From: Hirundichthys speculiger
Lineage: Eukaryota > Chordata > Actinopteri > Beloniformes > Exocoetidae
DNA: 64,000 bases
Assembly (NCBI GenBank): GCA_018398805.1
Contig: JAGFBZ010000341.1
Span: 42,501 to 106,500, forward strand
Direction of reading: 5' to 3'
Each line of letters begins with the position of its first letter. The first letter of the stretch is position 1. A model generated the notes under the pieces. It did not search any database. It was not told the DNA's origin and saw only the letters and a list, made by a program, of their open reading frames with translations. Both the position numbers and the translations under genes were made by a program. Below, piece by piece: positions 12,501 to 21,400 of the stretch.

Positions 12501-13803
12501 TAGCGCCGCAAGCAAGAAAGGATTTATTTATTTTATTTTGCCTATTTCATCAAAATGAAACCAGTCATTGCCCAAAAGAAAAAAATAATACCTATTCTTT
12601 AAAGATAATACCTTTTGACCAAATGTATCACTTTTTAAGGCAATTAAATTTTGCGTTTTTGATTTATCACTTTTTAATACTTTTTAAAACCCCGCGGAAA
12701 CCCTGTAATGTCCTGTTATCGGCCCGATAGCTATCGTGCACCCCCAGAGTGCGAGTTATACAATGACAATTGAGGGGGGTCAACATTTTCTAGAGATGAC
12801 AAAAATGACAATTTGTCCCTTCTTTAGGGGGGTCGAAGTTGTAATTGGGGGGGGGTCAAACACCCCCAAACCCCCCTGTAATTCGCACTATGTGCACCCC
12901 TATCCATAATGATGAATAAAGTGAGATATCTCCATGTCAGAGGAGGAAACACAGATAAACCAAACTGTCTGTTCTGGGAAGACTGAGCTCCTTCAGTAAT
13001 ATAAAAATCAATTTTTTTTTTTTGGCCCAGGCCTACAAACAACTGCTTCTCTGCTGCCACTGCTGATGTCTTCCCCTCTTGGCGTTGTGTTAACACACAC
13101 ACCTGAATGCTCCAGACCAGCAAACTGAACCGACATCGCAGAGCTTTTAGAAGTGAGAAGTCAGCGCTAAATAAATAGAACTAAAGAAACATGAGGTTAG
13201 CATCAGATGTTTAGCATCTGGTTAGCATCATCACGCCGGAACTCACTGAGCTCCATCGCTGCGCTCTCTGACGGACAGGAAGGTCTTCAGCGCGGGGTTT
13301 CTGTGGAGGGAAGCAGAGAGAAATCCAGACGTCACGCTGAAAGCCCGTCCTGGTGTCTCAGGTGTGTGGGATGGCGCCACCTGTCCTTCAGAGCGGTGAA
13401 TGATCTGTAGAGGCTCCTCTCGTCCCACTCGGACTCCGAGACCTCGTGAGCGTGGTCCACCACGGCGAAGCTGTAGACCAGGTGGCCGCAGAGGAACGGG
13501 TCCACGTTTCCCGCCAGGAACTTCCCGGCGGCGGTCCGGTAGCGTGACCAGTTGGTAAAGTAGCAGACCAGTTTCGTTGTAGTTGCTGGTCGAAGTGGGA
13601 AAAAAAAAAAAAAAAAAAGTTTTCTTGTTCAAACACTTGAGTCGTGACCTTTTGTTCACGTGTCGCTTACCTGTCTGGATGCAGAGCAGCAGCGCAGCTG
13701 CGAGGTGAGCAGATCAAGAGGTTATCACCGTCGTGAAGTTATCCAGATATCGGACCGACACGGAAAGATTCTCACCGAACAAACCTGTTATTCCCGCGTG
13801 CAT
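587..13803 (-). CDS. Chitinase A: GH18 chitinase-like paralogue, catalytic motif lost
   Basis: Secreted CHIA-family protein, probably not a chitinase. Exons (minus): 13785-13803, 13671-13697, 13381-13585, 13247-13300, 10269-10434, 8335-8459, 8144-8258 (or extending to 7481), 4228-4410, 3065-3181, 1044-1176, 587-921. All phases fit and no in-frame stop is seen, giving about 492 aa with the short exon 7 or about 713 aa with the whole repeat. The signal peptide starts [16 protein letters not shown]. The catalytic block reads [11 protein letters not shown] instead of [11 protein letters not shown], so the acid Glu is Gly (residue 137). Exon 4 has lost the GGW strand motif and exon 7 reads [10 protein letters not shown] where active relatives have MTYDFHG. 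The chitin-binding domain lacks its terminal Cys pair. The exon 9 donor is GC rather than GT. Either a chi-lectin-like paralogue or a young pseudogene; the exon 1 choice is the least certain. Confidence 0.72.
1193..1491. mobile_element. Non-autonomous hAT-like element in intron 10 of gene A
   Basis: The ends are inverted: CAGCCGTTCCCACACTT at the left and ACTTTGGGAAACACTG at the right. The interior matches a second copy at 49773-50153, including the segment reading CTCGACGGCCCACCAGGGGG. Its edge is about 16 bp from the exon 10 acceptor of gene A. Assignment to hAT rests on terminal similarity to common fish hAT repeats. Confidence 0.55.
1495..2226 (-). mobile_element. hAT fragment with transposase zinc-finger remnant
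   Basis: Both ends carry GGCCACAT/ATGTGGCC-type termini (GAGGGCCACAT near 1505, CGGGCCTTGAGTTTGACACA at 2202-2221). On the minus strand 1651-1839 encodes [19 protein letters not shown], which resembles the N-terminal zinc finger of GTF2IRD2/ZBED-type hAT transposases (pattern NLxRHFxxKH). The family is echoed at 14013-14460. Only a small part of a transposase remains. Confidence 0.6.
2491..3058. repeat. (GGAT)n tetranucleotide array in intron 9 of gene A
   Basis: Nearly pure GGAT repeats at both ends, with a degenerate centre rich in GGCT and small indels (2690-2960). All frames are open only because the unit lacks stops. The array abuts the 5' splice site of exon 9 (exon end 3065), where the donor is degenerate. 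Confidence 0.95.
3311..4216. repeat. 28-bp minisatellite in intron 8 of gene A
   Basis: About 32 units of a 28-bp repeat built around GGTACATACACCCCTGTAGG and GGCCTGCA. Variants swap ACATAC for ACACAC and CCTG for CCCG/CCCA. Because 28 is not a multiple of 3 and the unit has no stop, a single frame runs through all phases and gives a false 381-aa ORF. The array ends 12 bp from the donor of exon 8 (exon end 4228). Confidence 0.95.
4681..7165. repeat. GA-rich minisatellite in intron 7 of gene A
   Basis: A 2.5-kb purine-strand array of irregular 12-20 bp units of the type GATGGAGGACAGAGAGA. There are no pyrimidine-rich interruptions on the plus strand. The 848-aa Ser/Leu/Pro-rich ORF on the minus strand is a by-product of this composition. 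Confidence 0.93.
7478..8189. repeat. 45/42-bp minisatellite spanning the exon 7 splice donor of gene A
   Basis: Sixteen tandem units. On the minus strand each encodes [15 protein letters not shown] (45 bp), or the same with one Asn fewer (42 bp). The first unit is continuous with exon 7 (after ...HHSPLY), and every unit contains a GCT|GTTACC junction that can act as a phase-0 donor. Length variation is in whole codons only. The unit therefore seems to have arisen by duplicating the exon tail together with the start of the intron. Confidence 0.92.
9035..9964 (+). mobile_element. hAT element with BED zinc-finger remnant (intron 5 of gene A)
   Basis: Flanked by a perfect 8-bp target duplication GCCGGGAC (9027-9034 and 9965-9972). 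Related to 60485-61285: both start with CGAAAAACGATTCCAAG and end with ATCCAAACGATGCCC. Plus strand 9231-9400 encodes [11 protein letters not shown] followed by [19 protein letters not shown], part of a BED finger, with the CxxC half damaged here. A second insertion seems nested at about 9455-9690. The left terminus lacks about 12 bp. Confidence 0.78.
10510..10879. mobile_element. Tc1/mariner-type MITE, copy 1
   Basis: About 370 bp with inverted ends (ACAGTCGTGGAAAAAATTAT and ATAATTTTTTCCATGACTGT) extending into about 75 bp of inverted similarity. TA dinucleotides lie at the borders. The same element recurs at 38845-39180 and 63093-63463. It lies in intron 4 of gene A, about 75 bp upstream of exon 5. 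Confidence 0.8.
11352..12744 (-). mobile_element. Composite relic of DNA transposons with C2H2-like finger
   Basis: The left edge (AGGGCTGGTCCGATACGC) looks like a hAT terminus. The right edge (GCCCGATAGCTATCGTGCA) looks like another. On the minus strand about 12070-12270 encodes AYCKVCLKI and then [14 protein letters not shown], a C-x2-C...H-x5-H finger of the type at the N-terminus of fish transposases. Microsatellite-like GCTAGTGCTAGC repeats lie near 12078-12100. It fills most of intron 4 of gene A. The number of separate insertions cannot be resolved by eye. Confidence 0.5.
12745..12891. mobile_element. Short element with 9-bp target duplication (Mutator-like?)
   Basis: A 147-bp insert flanked by a perfect 9-bp direct repeat GTGCACCCC (12736-12744 and 12892-12900). 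The ends are inverted (AGTGCGAGTTATA against TGTAATTCGCACT). A 9-bp duplication is typical of Mutator-like elements. The host site seems to be the terminus of an older element. Confidence 0.6.
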
Positions 13804-14012
13804 CTCAGCTGTCCGCGCTCTCAGCCCTCAGAGCGGGAAACAGAAAATGTGTCGACGGAGTAACCGAGCCGCGGTCCTGCAGCTCATGTTCCCACGAGTC
13901 ACATGGACCTCCTCACTGGCGCCGTGGTCCAGTGATGTCATCTACGGTGCACAAGCATGTCCCTCTTTAACCAAAAAAAATCTCCTGACTTCGGGGAATT
14001 TTAGCTTTAGAC

Positions 14013-14460
14013 CACATGTGTCAAACACAAGGCCCGCGGCCCAAATGTGGCCCGCCACATCATTTTATGTGGCCCTCGAGAGGTTGTGCACTATTGGCTT
14101 AAATTTTAAACCAAAATTTTAAGACTTAAAATAAGCTTTCGCCGCTTTAAAGCGCATATTGACAATAAACTACATATCCCATGATGCATTTCGTCATCAG
14201 CCACAACGATAAGAGTATCTCATCATGAGCAAGACATCAAGACGATTTTCAGAATTGATGCACAAGGAAGGAAGTTTTATGAACGGCGGGAAAACGAATA
14301 CAAGTTTGTTCCTCAAGGTGAAAAAATAAGTTTGTCTTTTGTATTATGAGGAAAGAGTTTAATCTACGTTGGCATTTTGACAACAAACACAGAGCTAAGT
14401 GTGCTAAATTTAGCCTACAAGAAAAACAAAGAATCGCTTCCGCTTCTGAAACCAAGGTAA
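14013..14460 (+). mobile_element. hAT fragment with GTF2IRD2-like finger remnant
   Basis: Starts with CACATGTGTCAAACACAAGG and ATGTGGCCCGCCACATCA, the inverted counterpart of the end at 2171-2226. Plus strand 14346-14457 encodes EFNLRWHFDNKHRAKCAKFS, matching the fragment at 1651-1839. Only the zinc-finger portion of a transposase survives. Confidence 0.65.
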
Positions 14461-14473
14461 TGGATACTCTCAG

Positions 14474-14521
14474 TGGTGTTTACAGAGTCCGTTACCATGG
14501 CAACGGACTCTGTAAACACCA
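14474..14521. repeat. Perfect 20-bp hairpin
   Basis: Left arm TGGTGTTTACAGAGTCCGTT (14474-14493) is the exact reverse complement of 14502-14521. The 8-base loop is ACCATGGC, whose core CCATGG is itself palindromic. No gene or known element terminus was recognised next to it. Confidence 0.95.
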
Positions 14522-15504
14522 AGAAGATCATTCAATCCAGGAATCTCTTATTTTAAATAACAGAGGTGCACAGTGACGTAAGAAAACCTAAAATACAACA
14601 TAACATAACAAACACAACTGAAACGTGCAAAGTTTGACAAAAACACAATCAAGAAAAAAAAAATAAATCACATGACATGCAGAAAATTCAAGAAGACATA
14701 TGATACAAATACAAAGTAGTTACTGGTTAGCTTACTGTTAATTACTGTTTAAATAAGCTAGGCTAAAGCACAGTAAACATGTCATGTGCAGTTGTGCATC
14801 CTGAGACTAAACTGGGACAAAGTGGCATCATAACTTTATTTTTATTAATGTCAGCTTATACACGTTTGAATTTAGCACTTTCCCGTTTCCTTTTTTCTCA
14901 ATCTTCTTGCTTTTTTTTTTCTTTTTGCATATCCTGACGGATACACTTGCTTCATTTTAAGTTTGAAGTGCTGAAGAAAGCCGGCCACGGGCAGTCGGGG
15001 CCCCATTAGGGGGGTTCCAAATATCTCGCTGCAGTGTCTATGGAGGTTTCAGGTTGTGTCATTGATATGGATCGATATTAGCCGTGTCTCGGGGGTCCCT
15101 TAACACACTAGGCAGTGGCAGCTAGTTGGGGCCCTATGTGGGGGGTTTCCAACATATTGTCGTTGCAGTGTCTAAAGCAGTTCAGTCACTTTGTCATTGA
15201 CAAAAGAACCAACGTCAGCGCTGTCCTGGGGCCCCTTCCAGCTCGGGGCCCTGGGCGACTGCCTGGTATGCCCACTCACTGGGAGGAGAACAACATCACC
15301 TGCTAAAAAAAAAGATGTTATTATATACGTTTTAGTGCGACCCACTTCTGGATGTTCCCTCAAGCTTTTCTCGCCACCTAAACCGTTGTTGAAAGACAAA
15401 ACCGAGCATGTGGTGATATCCATTAATGCAACGATGTATCTTTACTGACGGATGACGACTGGAGGGACAAAAGGCCGAAGTGTTGTGCAGCTCAGGGTGA
15501 AAGT

Positions 15505-15506
<2 letters not shown>

Positions 15507-15544
<38 letters not shown>
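15507..15544. repeat. C38 homopolymer
   Basis: Thirty-eight consecutive C bases. The exact length is likely to be unreliable in any assembly. The minus strand (G38) could form G-quadruplex structures. Confidence 0.95.
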
Positions 15545-15546
<2 letters not shown>

Positions 15547-15934
15547 ACGTTCACCTTTCAGAGCGTTAAACCCTTTGTAACGCTGGCATTGTGACAAACT
15601 CTCGCTTTCCGTTGGAAGCATCTGAGTGACATCTGAGCAGCTCAGGTTCAGGAATCAGCTTTCTCTGAGGATGGGTAGATTTCAGTTAGTACGCTGAGAT
15701 CAGTCTTTCCACGTTTCAAAGTGCTAGAGAGGGTTTTTTTTTTTTTTTTATGTGTTTATGCTGCTGATGGGTTGCAGGATGATAAACCAGCTGTTTAGTC
15801 TGCTTTAATGCATGAACGAAACGCCATAGACTGTACGGTAATCTACTGGACAAACCCACTGGTGACATCACCCACCGGGTACGCTACCCCGCGTACACGC
15901 CTTACAGGCTGCAAAATCTCATGCATTTGCAATG

Positions 15935-16200
15935 ATCCAGGTCCTGATCAAGGTTTCTTCCTCCTAAAGTGGAGTTTTTTCTTGCCACTGTTTGGCTTAA
16001 AGGGTTTTTTCTCCTCCTGTGGGAGTTTTTTTTTACCTGCCATTATCCTTGATTAGGTCTTAATATTATGTTCTTAGCTAATGATATTTGCTCGGGGGTC
16101 ATGCTCTGCGTCTCTGTAAAGCGCTTAGAGACAATTGACAATGTAACAGATGCTATACAAACAAAAATTGAATTGAACTGAATTGAACTGAATTGAAGAC
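15935..16200 (+). mobile_element. LINE/SINE-type 3' tail, copy 1
   Basis: Contains TGGAGTTTTTTCTTGCCACT, then GCTCGGGGGTCATG, CTCTGTAAAGCGCTTAGAGA and a (TTGAAT/TTGAACTG)n tail. The same sequence recurs at 34585-34855, and partly at 48270-48370 and (inverted) 29830-29925. The simple-repeat tail suggests a non-LTR retrotransposon or SINE 3' end. The family name was not determined. Confidence 0.65.
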
Positions 16201-16544
16201 TCTTGTTCTTCTCATGCAGAGATCCTGCTGTGATATCAACTAACATGCTGATGTTCAGTCTGATCCTCTGACCACCTCAGTGTTGCTGCCCACATCTGTT
16301 TATAGTCATCTCTGTAGTTGATGTACTAACAATGAACCAGTCAGAATAGAAGAACATGGAATTATTAGTTCTCCAGTTAATGGATAATTATTATTTATAC
16401 ATTTTATCACATATGGTATTTTGCACAGTCTTAGCTATTTGTATCATACAATTGATAGGAAGAATCAGCAGACGTTCATGTTTGATAGCTTGACGCCAGT
16501 GAGGTGGTCCCCCTCTGTGGTGGGGGTCCCTGCTCAGCTGCAGG

Positions 16545-17541
16545 AGCAGATGTGGGGCACAGATGTGGGGCTGTGGTTCAGGGAACAGAGCCCAACAGAT
16601 GTGGGACTGTGGTTCAGGGAACAGAGCCCAACAGATGTGGGGCACAGATGTGGGGCTGTGGTTCAGGGAACAGAGCCCAACAGATGTGGGGCTGTGGTTC
16701 AGGGAACCGAGCCCGACAGATGTGTGGTTGTGGTTCAGGGAACAGAGCCCGACAGATGTGGGGCTGTGGTTCAGGGAACAGAGCCCAACAGATGTGGGGC
16801 TGTGGTTCAGGGAACAGAGCCCAACAGATGTGGGGCTGTGGTTCAGGGAACAGAGCCCAACAGATGTGGGGCACAGATGTGGGGCTGTGGTTCAGGGAAC
16901 AGAGCCCAACAGATGTGGACCTGTGGTTCAGGGAACAGAGCCCAACAGATGTGGGGCACAGATGTGGGGCTGTGGTTCAGGGAACAGAGCCTAACAGATG
17001 TGGGGCACAGATGTGGGGCTGTGGTTCAGGGAACAGTGCCCGACAGATGTGGGGCACAGATGTGGGGCTGTGGTTCAGGGAACAGAGCCCAACAGATCTT
17101 GGGCACCGATGTGGGACTGTGGTTCAGGGAACAGAGCCCAACAGATGTGGGGCACAGATGTGGGGCTGTGGTTCAGGGAACAGAGCCCAACAGATGTGTG
17201 GCTGTGTTTCAGGGAACAGAGGGGCACAGATGTGGGGCAGGGAACAGAGCCCAACAGATGTGGGGCGTGGGGCTGTGGTTCAGGGAACAGAGCCCAACAG
17301 ATGTGGGGCACAGATGTGTGGTTCAGGGAACAGAGCCCAACAGATGTGGGGCACAGATGTGGGGCTGTGGTTCAGGGAACAGAGCCCGACAGATGTGGGG
17401 CACAGATGTGGGGCTGTGGTTCAGGGAACAGAGCCCAACAGATGTGGGGCTGTGGTTCAGGGAACAGAGCCCAACAGATGTGGGGCTGTGGTTCAGGGAA
17501 CAGAGCCCAACAGATGTGGGGCTGTGGTTCAGGGAACAGAG
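16545..17541. repeat. 36-bp minisatellite with 12-bp sub-repeat
   Basis: About 25 units containing GGGGCTGTGGTTCAGGGAAC and AGAGCCCAACAGATGTG. Some units carry an extra 12-bp GGGCACAGATGT block. Unit lengths (36 and 48 bp) are multiples of 3, so most frames stay open, but nothing indicates a protein. Confidence 0.94.
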
Positions 17542-18486
17542 CTGGGAGAGACTCAGTGTCACAGCTGCAGCAAGTCAATAATTAGCCCTCTCCATTAATG
17601 CAGTAACATGCTGGGACTCCTGGAGGACAACAGCTGCCACAGCTGTTCTCACCATGACTCACAAACCTTTATCTTATAAAATCAAAGCTTGTTTCTATGC
17701 TCTGGCAGTGTGCATTGACATATGTGTTGAAACAAGGACTCTCAGACCTGGAGATCTCTACAACTGCAATAGTCGAACCCACACCTTTCACGTTAATATT
17801 TCACAATTCTTAGTCACTTGGTGTCCCAGGAGTTTCTGAGGCAGGACCTGCAGCTATCGGGCTCCTCTTATACGGAACCAGTTAGTGTCTCTGCCATTAA
17901 GATTGGGCTTAAAACTTTCCGTTTTGATAAAGGTTATAGTTAGTGCCCTGAATCATAACTTTAGTTATGTTCCTCTTAAATCTAGACTGCAGGGGGAACC
18001 ACCAGTGGACTCTTCCTCCCGTTTATTTGTTGCTCTGTCTCTCTTGTTATCTCAGACCCTCCAGCCGGTTGAGGACGATCACCCTGGTGATTAGTGATTA
18101 GGATGATTAGTTATTTTTCTCTCTCCACTATCACTTCATGCTTTTAACCTTGTCTATTAGGTTCACAACGTGCTTCTCTTTGTGGATTCTGTTCTGGATC
18201 ATGTTCCCTCTTGGTCCGGTTATCCTTCGTCCTGCACAGCTGTTTGCATCGCAATGACACACAAAACTGCATCTGAGAGGCTTTTTTTTTTTTAAAATAC
18301 ATATTTATAGAGGAATTCATTGGACTGCTCTCAAAGGTTTGTACAAAAACATTCTTTTCTCACAGTCTGCAGTCTCTAGAGCACATTTCACAGAAATTAT
18401 ACATATTTACTGTACAACACAGCCGACCTGTTGGCATAAATGATTGTATACACGGGGAACGCAAAGAGGGTTGTCTCAGAAACGTC

Positions 18487-21400
18487 TCAAGGCCAGGCGC
18501 AACACTTGCAGGCGTCGTCGTAGACGGATCCCGCTCCGCAGCGAGTGAGGTACGTAACGCCGCCGGCGCACTTGTAGAAGGTGGTGTTATCGTCCGGGTT
18601 GGGGTACAGGCCGTCGGGTTTGCCGTTGCAGAAGCCAGATCCTGGAGCGTGTGTTGTAGTGGTGGCGGTGGTGGTGGTGGCGCCGGGTTTGGGGGTGGTG
18701 GTTGGGGAGGTGGTGTTGGTGGCGCCGGGTTTGGGGGTGGTGGTGGCGCCGGGTTTGGAGGTGGTGGTGGTGGCGTCGGGTTTAGGGGTGGTGGTTGGTG
18801 GCAGCGGCGGGAGCTCTGGAAGACAGAGAGGGAATTCATGTTACTGCCGAGGCATGTCGTAGTCACATGACATGATTTCATCACAGGAGCCATCCATCAG
18901 AACCTACAAGAGTGCACCTCTACTGGGACGGAGTGGTATTACGAGATCTGCTGTCATCTGCACAGTATTGACCCCCATGTGGTCAGAAGTGGTATTGCAA
19001 CATGGACCCAACATTGTGGCTTAAAAAAATGTAATGTTGTGTTGCAAACTCATAGAACTGTGCAGCTTATTACCTCCCATGTTATCTGATATTCATCCGC
19101 CCACATGTTGGATGGTTGGTGTAAAAGCAAAAGGTTTTCTTTTGATGTGGCCTTCAGTCTCTGTTTTCACATTAAATCACATTTAACCTCTGTTTAGTTC
19201 CAGGCTGAGCAGAATAGCTTGGCTTTTCATTCTACTTTATAAAGTGTGTTTTAAATGTAGACGTAAACATTGACTTGACCTGACCTAGTAATTCAGAGCC
19301 AGCATGTCCATGTGAAGCACGTCTGGGTCAAAAGTGGGTCATTTATGTACAGAGTGACCTTGGACTTCAAATCGAGTCCTGATTGTGGTTTCAGCATTAC
19401 TGGTTTAAGTTTATAATGATCCCAATTCGCGCTGTAAGTTTAGTTATTCGCAGATTTTTCATAAATATATAAGTTAATAACAAAATATGGATGTTCTGCG
19501 TGTTCTCTCACTTCGAAGAAATGCTGTGAGCCAGCCTGGCCCCTTTAAGAAGGTGGCCTTATGGGTAATGTAGTGTGTGTGTCGTGGTTAGATGTAAAGT
19601 GTAGTGAGCATCAACAGCAGCCCAGCGTGTATAGATTTACATTCTCTGTTAACCGACAGGAGCCCAACAACACAACCTGTGTGATGTTACAAGTTCCTGC
19701 AGTGCCAGAATAAAGTTCCCGTTCCATGCAGAGAAAACCGGACTTTTTGTTTTATTGTCGTTAGCGTGTTAGCCGCTAATTACGAGCCAAAAATTAGCGG
19801 TTTAGAGGCTGTGAAGGAAACAGAAAGACCACAGTTGAGCCTTTGTCTTGTTTTGTTGCAGTGTCTTGCTACGTTTTTACGTTTTTTAAACATATTTTAA
19901 ACATATTATTTAGGCTCGGGGGGCTCCGATGATCTTCCCGGGGGGTGGGGGGCGCCGCTCTCCATTAACTGCGAAAAATAAGGGATCACTGTAATGGGGC
20001 ACTAGTGGGTGTTTTTCTTTTAGGAACAAAAGTCCCGTTTGACCCAGTTAATGGACAATCACAAGCAGGGCCACCCTGGAACCCATGCGGGGCCCCGAGT
20101 CTGCAGCCCACCTTCAACCCACACCTGCACATTAGCTAGGGTGTGTCTCAGACTTACTGATATCAAGAAGTTTGTGCAGATGAGACAGCAGAGGATAGCT
20201 GCCCTCACCGCAGAACTTTCCACCAAAGTCATCTAAATCGAGAGCCCACACGAAGGCACCTCCGAACTTCTGTTCCTGCAGGTACCGCACCTACAGGGGC
20301 AAACGTAAGAGCCAGTGATGCAGTTACCTGCGTATGCTGTGAAGGTGTTCAAGATGACAACGTTCATACGACGTCAGGCACGCTTACCTTGATATCATAG
20401 CTCTCCTTGGTGTCAAATCCCACCCACTCGTTGTTTTTAAAAGCATAGGGAACCTTCTGGTCCTCGATCCACTGAGTCGTGGCCCCTTTCAGGAAGGTGC
20501 AGATCTATAAACGATTCCAGGATTAGCGGCGCTCCAAAGTTAACCAGCACTCAAAATACTGCACATCATGCAGTAACTACAGGGTATTAGTTGCATGTTG
20601 GAGCTTTACCTCATAGTAGGACCAGAATCCAGCTTCCCGCGTGTACGGTCCAGCTGACGCAGGTCCGTTAGCCGGGGCGCCAACGCCGGTACTTGAGGAT
20701 GTCAGGCGGAAGGTACGACCGTAAGAAGCGAATCCCATCCTCAGCTTCTCCACTGGGGTGCCTTTGTCTTTCCAGTATTTCATAGCAAAGTCCTGCGAAA
20801 GGTGAAGGAAGAGGTGAAGCAGCACTAAATCAGAAGACGCCACTGGAGTTAAATGTCTTAGCGGCGCCCCGGCCGTCGCCTACAGTGTTGAAGTAGATGA
20901 GGTCACCGGAGTCCTCGGATCCGCGATACAGGGGGCTGTTGTGTCCGGTGAACGACTCCCAGGTTCCGTGGAAGTCGTAGGTCATCACGTTGATGAAGTC
21001 CAGTTCCCTGGAGAAGACAGAGAAACGGTCATTTCAATTCAAAGACGCTTCCTGAAAAATCCCGGTGAGGAGTTTCACGAAACGTCCCGCTCACTTGGCA
21101 ATCTCAGCGATCTCGTATCCCGCGTCGATGGTTCCTTTTCCAGCAGCTACAGCGGCGGTCAGCATGAGCTGAGGGTTGCCGGTGGCCTTGGCGTCAGCTG
21201 CGTAGGCGGCGGCGAGCTCCTGCAATGTTCACGAAAAAAAGCGACTTACAGAGCAGAACGATCACACAATGGAGACAAGGGAGGCATCGTTTTAGGAGAA
21301 AGACCGCGAAAGGTCGATGCCCACCCTGCAGAGCAGAGTGAACCTGCTTGTCCTCTGGCGGGCTTCCACGGGCACCTGGGTACTCCCAGTCCAGGTCCAG

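Larger units (their letters stand above)
13804..18486. other. Intergenic region between chitinases A and B
   Basis: No protein gene was recognised. It contains a hAT fragment (about 14013-14460), a 20-bp perfect hairpin (14474-14521), a C38 tract (15507-15544), a LINE-like tail (15935-16200) and a minisatellite (16545-17541), listed separately. Sequence at 14990-15290 (repeated GGGGCCC and GCAGTGTCTA) looks like a degraded repeat. The part just above 13803 should hold the promoter of gene A, but no TATA box was found. Confidence 0.6.

Noticed and set aside
16421..17598. 386-aa and related ORFs in the 36-bp array
   Set aside because: Open because unit lengths are multiples of 3 without stops; no sign of selection on codons and several frames are equally open.
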